5,768 nucleotides of DNA, taken from assembly GCA_012523875.1 (NCBI GenBank), contig JAAYSW010000074.1, positions 1-5,768 of the forward strand, given 5' to 3'. Below, piece by piece: positions 1 through 4,479 of the stretch. A program made the position numbers and the translations under genes. The notes under the pieces are model-generated. The model saw only the letters and a list, made by a program, of their open reading frames with translations. It was not told the origin of the DNA and ran no database searches. Every line of letters begins with the position of its first letter. The stretch's first letter is position 1. Origin of the DNA: Clostridiales bacterium. GTDB taxonomy: Bacteria; Bacillota; Clostridia; Oscillospirales; Ruminococcaceae.

Positions 1-42
1 GGGGCAGTTCATAATTTGTGGACTGCCTCTTGTTTTTGTTTT
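1..42 (+). terminator. Rho-independent terminator for a convergent gene left of the window
   Basis: An 8-bp stem (GGCAGTTC at 3-10 with GGACTGCC at 20-27, one T·G wobble) encloses a 9-nt loop and is followed on the plus strand by the T-rich run at 28-42. This is the layout of an intrinsic terminator for transcription coming from the left, so the neighbouring gene is probably convergent with lysS. The gene itself is outside the window. An A-rich tract precedes the hairpin on the minus strand, so it could also work in that direction, but the bases needed to judge this are missing. Confidence 0.6.
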
Positions 43-52
43 ATCCATTGTA

Positions 53-98
53 AATTAACTATAGCCCATGAAGATTTTTTCATGGACTATAGTTAATT
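53..98 (-). terminator. Long hairpin downstream of lysS, probable terminator
   Basis: Arms 53-72 and 79-98 pair around a 6-nt loop. There are 12 bp at the base, one non-Watson-Crick position (65/86), then 7 bp. On the minus strand that position reads G·U, giving a continuous 20-bp helix, whereas on the plus strand it is a C·A mismatch; this favours a role in the RNA arriving from lysS, whose stop codon lies about 100 nt upstream. The U-tract after the stem is weak (AATTTAC), so the hairpin may end transcription inefficiently or mainly protect the mRNA 3' end. Confidence 0.5.
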
Positions 99-199
99 AA
101 ATTTACATTCCTATTTCATTTTAGAAAACCTTTTTAAAGCCCTGCTATAAATGTGCATTAATACTACAAGTAATAGCCTCAAATATGAGCTTATTTACG

Positions 200-1705
200 C
201 TAAATCCTCTTCATTGTCGGGAATAATAATACATCACGAATCGATGGACTATTTGTCAAAAGCATAACCAATCTATCAAGCCCAAAGCCTAAGCCAGCCG
301 TTGGTGGCATACCATATTCAAGTGCAGTAATAAAATCTTCATCCACCTCTGCATTAGCACCTTGTGAGCGTTTTGCCTCAACCTGCTTTACAAAGCGTTC
401 CCTTTGGTCTATCGGATCATTTAACTCTGAAAACGCATTTCCCATTTCTCTTGCATAAATAAAATACTCAAATCTTTCTGTAAACAATGGATCGCTTGCT
501 TTCCTTTTCGCAAGTGGGGAATTCTCAACGGGATAATCATAAATAATCGTTGGCTGAATTAGCTTGTCCTCAACAAATTCCTCAAAAAAAGCTATTAAGA
601 CATGACCCTTTGTAGCATCCTTTCCTTCATCAACTTCAAGGTTATGAGATTTTGCACATTCCCTTGCATCCTCATCTGTTTTCCATGAATTATAATCTAC
701 GCCAGCATATTGGAGTACAGACTCAATCATGGTGAGCCTTTTCCATTCTGCACCCATGTTTATTTCTATGCCCTGGTATTCTATAACATCAGCACCGCAA
801 ATTTTCTTGGTTAAAACCTTATACATATCCTCAATTATATCCATCATTCCGAAATAATCAGTATATGCCTGGTACATTTCAATAGTCGTAAATTCGGGAT
901 TATGTGAACTATCCATGCCCTCATTCCTGAAAATACGTCCAACTTCATAAACCTTTTCAAACCCACCAACAATGAGCCTTTTTAAATATAATTCAGTTTC
1001 AATCCTTAGATACATGTCCATATCTAATGTATTATGGTGTGTTATAAAAGGTCTTGCTGCTGCACCAATTTCCAATGTATGCAATACTGGTGTATCTACC
1101 TCTAGGTAACCTAAATTATCTAAGTAATTTCTAATCTCACGCAAAACCATACTGCGTTTTATAAATGTATCCTTAACCCCTGGATTTACAATTAAATCAA
1201 CATAACGCTGACGATAGCGTATATCTTGATCCTTTAGCCCATGCCACTTTTCTGGTAATGGTAAAAGTGATTTTGAAAGCAGTGTAATCTTAGAGGTATG
1301 TACGGATATTTCTCCACGCCTTGTTCTAAAAACTATACCCTCAATCCCAACAATATCACCAATATCCCATTTCTTAAATTCTGCAAAATTGTCCTCACCG
1401 ATGTCATTCATCTTAACATATACCTGTAATCTACCAGTATTATCAGCAATGTCAATAAAATTAGCCTTACCCATATCACGCCATGTCATAATTCTTCCAG
1501 CAATGGATACAGCTTTTCCTTCCATCTCATCAAATTTCTCTTTTATATCAATGTTTTTAGCAGTAACTTCATATTTTGTTATTTCATATGGGTTAGCTTC
1601 CTTTTCCATTAATTCGGCTAATTTCTCAATCCTTACCTTTTTTAGGATATTAATATCCTGTTCAACAATTTCTTCTGTTGAAAGATTATCCTGATTTTCA
1701 CTCAT
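200..1705 (-). CDS. lysS: Lysyl-tRNA synthetase, class II
   Basis: This cytoplasmic enzyme charges tRNA-Lys with lysine using ATP. The 501-residue product has the full layout of bacterial LysS. After an N-terminal helical leader comes an anticodon-binding OB-fold (about residues 66-142, containing AGRIMTWRDMGKANFIDI). The class II catalytic core follows: motif 1 ending around DTPVLH (204-209), the GAAARPFITHHN segment (214-225), motif 2 RIFRNEGMDSSHNPEF (257-272), ENSPLAK (394-400), EMGNAFSELNDP (420-431) and motif 3 GLGFGLDRL (471-479). The length is normal and no domain is missing. The start chosen is ATG 1705, because an AAGGTGG ribosome site lies 8 nt upstream. A longer reading from GTG at 1717 would begin inside that site. 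The gene is the second of a greA-lysS unit with a 65-nt gap, an arrangement common in Firmicutes, and no T-box is seen upstream. Confidence 0.97.
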   Translation of the reverse strand: MSENQDNLSTEEIVEQDINILKKVRIEKLAELMEKEANPYEITKYEVTAKNIDIKEKFDEMEGKAVSIAGRIMTWRDMGKANFIDIADNTGRLQVYVKMNDIGEDNFAEFKKWDIGDIVGIEGIVFRTRRGEISVHTSKITLLSKSLLPLPEKWHGLKDQDIRYRQRYVDLIVNPGVKDTFIKRSMVLREIRNYLDNLGYLEVDTPVLHTLEIGAAARPFITHHNTLDMDMYLRIETELYLKRLIVGGFEKVYEVGRIFRNEGMDSSHNPEFTTIEMYQAYTDYFGMMDIIEDMYKVLTKKICGADVIEYQGIEINMGAEWKRLTMIESVLQYAGVDYNSWKTDEDARECAKSHNLEVDEGKDATKGHVLIAFFEEFVEDKLIQPTIIYDYPVENSPLAKRKASDPLFTERFEYFIYAREMGNAFSELNDPIDQRERFVKQVEAKRSQGANAEVDEDFITALEYGMPPTAGLGFGLDRLVMLLTNSPSIRDVLLFPTMKRI

Positions 1706-1713
1706 AGAACAAA

Positions 1714-1720
1714 CCACCTT
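1714..1720 (-). promoter_or_regulatory. lysS ribosome binding site (decides the start)
   Basis: AAGGTGG, read on the minus strand, is close to the AAGGAGG consensus and ends 8 nt before ATG 1705. The in-frame GTG at 1717 is part of this motif and so is unlikely to be the start. Confidence 0.8.
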
Positions 1721-1732
1721 TTATCATTAATA

Positions 1733-1756
1733 GAGGGTTCAAATATTTGAACCCTC
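1733..1756 (-). terminator. Perfect palindrome between greA and lysS
   Basis: GAGGGTTCAAAT is followed directly by its exact reverse complement, giving 24 nt of perfect dyad symmetry. In RNA it would form a strong hairpin, with a few central bases left as the loop. It begins 15 nt after the greA stop codon and ends 12 nt before the lysS Shine-Dalgarno site. On the minus strand it is followed only by TATTAATGAT, not a true U-tract. Partial termination, protection of the greA 3' end, or an RNase processing site that sets the greA:lysS ratio are all possible. A protein-binding site is the other reading. Confidence 0.45.
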
Positions 1757-1770
1757 AGTATTCCATTTTA

Positions 1771-2241
1771 TTATTTTGATATTTCTAATACCTCATATTC
1801 TAATTCACCAATAGGTGCTTCAACTATGAAAGTATCGCCAACCTTCTTTTTCATAACTGCTTTACCTATAGGAGATTCATCAGATATTCTTCCAATAGCA
1901 GGATCTATTTCTGTTGACCCCACCAATTGAAGCTTTTGAATCGTATCATGCCCTATCTGACGAACTGTAACTATTGAACCAACCCCAACCTCATTAATCG
2001 ATATTTTATCATCATCAACAACTTCGGCATTATTGAGTGTGTTCTCTAATTCAGCAATTTGAGCTTCCAAAATTCCTTGCTCATTCTTTGCTTCATCATA
2101 TTCAGCATTCTCAGATAAATCGCCAAAAGCTCTTGCTTCTTTTAGCTTTTGAGCAACCTCCGCCCTTCTAACTGTTATTAAATGTTCCAATTGTTTTTCG
2201 AGTTTCTCAAAACCCTCTCTGGAAATTTGTTTTTTCGTCAT
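1771..2241 (-). CDS. greA: Transcription elongation factor GreA
   Basis: GreA enters the secondary channel of RNA polymerase and stimulates cleavage of backtracked RNA so that stalled complexes can resume. The 156-residue product matches the usual family length. The N-terminal half is an antiparallel coiled coil with the signature GDLSENAEYDEAK at its tip (residues 40-52), including the acidic D41 and E44 that help hold the catalytic magnesium. The C-terminal FKBP-like domain that contacts polymerase contains ISDESPIGKAVM and ends in EYEVLEISK. ATG 2241 is chosen because GGGGGAG lies 6 nt upstream and the protein then aligns with GreA numbering. The upstream in-frame TTG (2262) and ATG (2256) would add 5-7 residues and put the ribosome site inside the gene. 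It is the first gene of the greA-lysS unit, behind a consensus promoter. Confidence 0.97.
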   Translation of the reverse strand: MTKKQISREGFEKLEKQLEHLITVRRAEVAQKLKEARAFGDLSENAEYDEAKNEQGILEAQIAELENTLNNAEVVDDDKISINEVGVGSIVTVRQIGHDTIQKLQLVGSTEIDPAIGRISDESPIGKAVMKKKVGDTFIVEAPIGELEYEVLEISK

Positions 2242-2247
2242 ATTATT

Positions 2248-2254
2248 CTCCCCC
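2248..2254 (-). promoter_or_regulatory. greA ribosome binding site (decides the start)
   Basis: GGGGGAG on the minus strand sits 6 nt before ATG 2241. It supports that ATG over the two in-frame starts further upstream at 2256 and 2262. Confidence 0.7.
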
Positions 2255-2354
2255 ATGTTCAATTATATATTTTTCAATAAAGATGATATTGACCATATAT
2301 AACCTTTTTATTCTTATATTATTGTTCAATTTCAAAAGCATATTCTAGTACTAT

Positions 2355-2383
2355 ATTATATATGATTTATATCATTATGTCAA
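2355..2383 (-). promoter_or_regulatory. Consensus sigma-A promoter for greA-lysS
   Basis: The -35 box TTGACA (2383-2378) and the -10 box TATAAT (2360-2355) both match consensus exactly and are separated by the ideal 17 bp. Transcription should start near 2348, giving a 5' untranslated region of about 105 nt before greA. The spacer contains a small dyad, ATGAT-N4-ATCAT (2362-2375), which could be an operator or simply AT-rich chance. The leader between 2345 and 2255 is AT-rich; I see no riboswitch or strong hairpin in it. Confidence 0.88.
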
Positions 2384-2391
2384 GGCAGAAT

Positions 2392-2547
2392 TTATTTGCA
2401 AAAGCTTATTTTTTGTAGGTATACAACAGATATTAGACACAGAATAGAAAAGTAGAACCATGCGTTCATTAAGTTTACTTTCACATATTGAAAAAAGTTT
2501 CTTGTAGTAATCTCCGATATCTTTGGCGAACTTATATTTTCAATCAT
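2392..2547 (-). CDS. Possible small single-pass membrane protein, unrecognised
   Basis: A 51-codon ORF starts at an ATG one base after the folT stop codon (TAA-T-ATG) and ends 8 bases before the greA promoter -35 box, so it nearly fills the gap. The peptide has a polar N-terminal half (MIENISSPKISEITTRNFF) and one hydrophobic stretch at about residues 28-44 (MNAWFYFSILCLISVVY), with a short tail containing lysines, as in a one-helix membrane protein. I recognise no family. The ribosome site is poor: only a TTGGA-like sequence overlaps the end of folT, so expression would depend on translational coupling. An ORF of this length can occur by chance in AT-rich DNA. If it is not a gene, this stretch holds nothing else I can identify, including no folT terminator. 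Confidence 0.28.
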   Translation of the reverse strand: MIENISSPKISEITTRNFFQYVKVNLMNAWFYFSILCLISVVYLQKISFCK

Positions 2548-2548
2548 A

Positions 2549-3148
2549 TTATCCAATATAATGTTTACCAACCCGTTTATATGCCTGTATCGCACTCGGC
2601 ACCACTATGCAGGCAAGTATTAGATCGAAAGGTAACTGTAATAGTGATTTTGTTATCCTAGGAGTCAACCATACCCAGAATCCATGCAAATCGGATGCTA
2701 CCCTAAAGTTAAAATTTTTGTTTACATATGACACATAAATAATAATTGATGTCAAAAGCATATCACAAATTAAAACAACAGTAACCCTTGAGAGAATAAT
2801 TCTCATAAAATCTATTTCCTTGCGATATAAAAATAGACCATAAATTATTCCTGCAATAATATGCACAGTTGCTAATACTAAGGAATATTCCCTTATCTTT
2901 GCATCACTTATTATATATCCCAAAAAATCTACCGCAATACTTGACATACCACCAACAACTGGACCATATAGCATTGCAATTACTATTACTGGTAGGAATG
3001 CAAATGAAATCCTAATATCAGGTGTTATTTGAATTGCAAGATGCCTCAAAACCAATGCTAATGCCATCATCATTCCTGTTACTGTTAATGTTCTTATGCT
3101 TTTTAACTCTTGTGCAGAGTCAGAAAATAGACTATAAAAGCCCTTCAT
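2549..3148 (-). CDS. folT: ECF transporter S component, folate type
   Basis: This is the membrane-embedded substrate-binding subunit of an energy-coupling-factor importer. It would bind folate and use a shared EcfA-EcfA'-EcfT energising module encoded elsewhere. The 199-residue product is almost wholly hydrophobic after a short cytoplasmic N-terminus and shows about six membrane helices (roughly residues 20-40, 47-63, 64-81, 88-108, 117-142 and 165-188). Segments typical of FolT-family S components are ISFAFLPVIVIAMLYGPVVGG (split as ISFAFLP at 47-53 and LYGPVVGG at 60-67), VDFLGYI (73-79) and a late TPRITKSLLQLP (162-173). The family match alone would leave the vitamin open, but the THF riboswitch in the leader makes folate the best call. 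ATG 3148 has AGGAG 9 nt upstream. No convincing promoter precedes the riboswitch, so the gene may be read through from pfkA. Confidence 0.85.
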   Translation of the reverse strand: MKGFYSLFSDSAQELKSIRTLTVTGMMMALALVLRHLAIQITPDIRISFAFLPVIVIAMLYGPVVGGMSSIAVDFLGYIISDAKIREYSLVLATVHIIAGIIYGLFLYRKEIDFMRIILSRVTVVLICDMLLTSIIIYVSYVNKNFNFRVASDLHGFWVWLTPRITKSLLQLPFDLILACIVVPSAIQAYKRVGKHYIG

Positions 3149-3157
3149 AATTAACCA

Positions 3158-3166
3158 CTCCTTTTA
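3158..3166 (-). promoter_or_regulatory. folT ribosome binding site
   Basis: TAAAAGGAG on the minus strand, with AGGAG at 3162-3158, ends 9 nt before ATG 3148. The same nine bases occur at 3253-3245 directly after the riboswitch aptamer, and a segment able to pair with either copy (CTCCATTT, 3232-3225) lies between them. Confidence 0.8.
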
Positions 3167-3180
3167 AATTTGTGTTTTCT

Positions 3181-3220
3181 AACCGCCAGCATCTACGCTA
3201 AAGCATAAATGCACGCTGTT
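3181..3220 (-). promoter_or_regulatory. Hairpin between the THF aptamer and the folT start
   Basis: On the minus strand GCATTTATGC (3212-3203) pairs with GCGTAGATGC (3198-3189) around a TTTA loop, giving 10 bp with two G·U wobbles. After two mismatches it extends by AAC-A-GC with GC-G-GTT (3220-3215 and 3186-3181). The wobbles would be A·C mismatches on the plus strand, which supports a minus-strand RNA structure. No U-tract follows, so it is not an intrinsic terminator. It is probably part of the riboswitch expression platform; a dispersed repeat element is the alternative. Confidence 0.5.
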
Positions 3221-3253
3221 GCACAAATGGAGGTTTATGAAAGGCTCCTTTTA

Positions 3254-3360
3254 TGCATTCAGCGGGATGCGAGAATTGCACCGCAAGCGAAAGCTTTTCG
3301 TTCAGACAGCAACTCCCCGTCTGCCTGACACTTTACGCACAATTCCCTACTCTGATTGCA
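3254..3360 (-). ncRNA. Tetrahydrofolate (THF) riboswitch aptamer
   Basis: This leader RNA would bind reduced folate and control folT. I recognise it by its conserved segments in the right order: GAGTAG, GCGTAAAGTG, the loop ACGGGGAGTTG, ACGAAAAGC, GCGGTG and GCATCCCGCT. The fold is complete. P1 is TGCAATCAG (3360-3352) with CTGAATGCA (3262-3254), one mismatch. P2 is GAATTGT (3345-3339) with GCAATTC (3279-3273). P3 is TCAGGCAG (3328-3321) with CTGTCTGA (3309-3302). A short AAGC/GCTT stem lies at 3296-3285. The family's pseudoknot can form between CGGGG in the P3 loop (3319-3315) and TCCCG (3267-3263). The segment is more GC-rich than its surroundings, as expected of structured RNA. It lies 39 nt after the pfkA stop and 105 nt before folT. 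With no terminator downstream, control is probably at translation. Confidence 0.87.
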
Positions 3361-3399
3361 AATATTCAATTTTATGGATACTTTGCAATTGCCTTTATT

Positions 3400-4362
3400 T
3401 TAAAAAGCAAGTTCCCTTGCTATTTTATAAAGCTCATCTTCAAATGGCTTTTTCATAGAGAGAGCCTCTTGAATATCAAAATCAACAATTTTATTATCTT
3501 TCATTCCAACTACCTTATTGCCTACCCCACTCTCCAAAAGCTCTACAGCATAATAACCTAACTGACTTGCAACTACCCTATCTCTTACAGTTGGAGAACC
3601 TCCACGTTGCACATGACCTAAAATAGTTGCCCTTGATTCAATCCCTGTCTTTTCTTCAAGTATTGAAGCTATCTCATCAGAATGTCCAACACCCTCTGCA
3701 ACAATTATTATAAAATGCTGTTTTCCCGTTTTCCTTGATTCAAGCATTTTCTTTGCAATATCATCCAAACTATAACCTGTTTCCTGTGTAATAATCTCGG
3801 TAGCACCACAAGCAATCCCAGTATTAACTGCTATATATCCAGCATTCCTACCCATAACCTCAACTACGCTACAACGGTCATGTGATTGTGCTGTATCCCT
3901 AATTTTATCCACCATATCAACAACCGTATTCATCGCTGTATCATATCCTATTGTATATTCAGTACAAGCAACATCATTATCAATAGTTCCTGGTAATGCA
4001 ACACAAGGAATTCCTCTTTCTGATAAATCAGCTGCTCCCCTAAATGAGCCATCGCCACCAATAACAACAATACCATCAAGTCCTAATTCTATACATTTTT
4101 CCTTTGCAGTTTGCATACCCTCTTCGGTTCTAAATTCAGGACATCTAGCTGTATAAAGAACGGTGCCTCCCCTTTGTATAATATCGGAAACGCTTCGTTC
4201 ATTCATCTCAAACACATCGCCATTAATAAGACCATTATAGCCCCTACGAATTCCATATACTTGAATGCCCTTTCTTATTGCTGCTCTTGTTACTGCACGT
4301 ACAGCTGCATTCATCCCCGGTGCATCTCCACCGCTTGTAAGTATTCCTATTTTTTTAGCCAT
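3400..4362 (-). CDS. pfkA: ATP-dependent 6-phosphofructokinase
   Basis: This enzyme phosphorylates fructose 6-phosphate to fructose 1,6-bisphosphate, the committed step of glycolysis, in the cytoplasm as an allosteric tetramer. The 320-residue product is the standard length. Visible are the nucleotide-binding GGDAPGMN (11-18), GGDGS (102-106), the catalytic PGTIDND (124-130, with D128 as the base), VVEVMGRNAG (166-175), R163, and ILGHVQRGGSP (247-257) with R244, H250 and R253 for the substrate. Glycines at 105 and 125, rather than the Asp and Lys of pyrophosphate-dependent enzymes, mark it as ATP-using. Arginines at 22 and 26 fit the allosteric effector site. Of two tandem ATGs (4365, 4362) the second is preferred, because AGGAG then sits 5 nt away rather than 2. 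The gene follows dnaE, as in many Firmicutes, but pyruvate kinase, which often comes next, is absent here. Confidence 0.97.
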   Translation of the reverse strand: MAKKIGILTSGGDAPGMNAAVRAVTRAAIRKGIQVYGIRRGYNGLINGDVFEMNERSVSDIIQRGGTVLYTARCPEFRTEEGMQTAKEKCIELGLDGIVVIGGDGSFRGAADLSERGIPCVALPGTIDNDVACTEYTIGYDTAMNTVVDMVDKIRDTAQSHDRCSVVEVMGRNAGYIAVNTGIACGATEIITQETGYSLDDIAKKMLESRKTGKQHFIIIVAEGVGHSDEIASILEEKTGIESRATILGHVQRGGSPTVRDRVVASQLGYYAVELLESGVGNKVVGMKDNKIVDFDIQEALSMKKPFEDELYKIARELAF

Positions 4363-4367
4363 CATTT

Positions 4368-4372
4368 CTCCT
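4368..4372 (-). promoter_or_regulatory. pfkA ribosome binding site (decides between two ATGs)
   Basis: AGGAG on the minus strand lies 2 nt before ATG 4365 and 5 nt before ATG 4362. The usual spacing favours ATG 4362, giving MAKKIG as the N-terminus. Confidence 0.7.
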
Positions 4373-4408
4373 GCCTTTCCAGCATAATATATAAATAAAT
4401 TAGTTATA

Positions 4409-4448
4409 ATTCTTAATTATATATTACTACATTTAAGAATTTTGTCAA
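4409..4448 (-). promoter_or_regulatory. Probable pfkA promoter with an overlapping inverted repeat
   Basis: A perfect -35 box TTGACA (4448-4443) lies upstream of TATATAAT (4423-4416). The spacing is long: 19 bp to TATATA or 21 bp to TATAAT, so the promoter may be weak or need an activator. A 9-bp inverted repeat, AATTCTTAA (4441-4433) with TTAAGAATT (4416-4408), brackets the -10 region and could be an operator. The 117-bp gap between dnaE and pfkA has no recognisable dnaE terminator, so some read-through is likely. Confidence 0.5.
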
Positions 4449-4479
4449 GTATAGATATCCAATTATTTATATGTTTTTC

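Noticed and set aside
169..192. Short inverted repeat just after the lysS stop (AATA..CTC / GAG..TATT)
   Set aside because: Only 4+3 pairs around mismatches, too weak to call a terminator; the hairpin at 53-98 is far stronger.
1389..1694. 101-codon plus-strand ORF
   Set aside because: It lies wholly antisense to the strongly supported lysS, has no ribosome site and resembles no known protein.
2260..2340. Repeated AATTGAACA in the greA leader
   Set aside because: Two copies of nine AT-rich bases with no symmetry or fixed spacing are expected by chance here.
2392..2595. 67-codon reading of the small ORF starting inside folT
   Set aside because: The first 16 codons overlap the folT C-terminus in another frame with no ribosome site; if the ORF is real, the ATG at 2547 next to the folT stop is the better start.
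3360..3388. Promoter for folT (TTGCAA at 3388 with an AT-rich -10 near 3366)
   Set aside because: Each box matches only about four of six consensus positions with 16-bp spacing, and the start would fall inside the riboswitch P1 helix.
3219..3561. Two overlapping plus-strand ORFs (79 and 102 codons)
   Set aside because: They run antisense across the THF riboswitch and the end of pfkA; both are shadows of conserved minus-strand sequence.
4111..4398. 95-codon plus-strand ORF
   Set aside because: Antisense to the N-terminal half of pfkA, without a ribosome site or recognisable domain.
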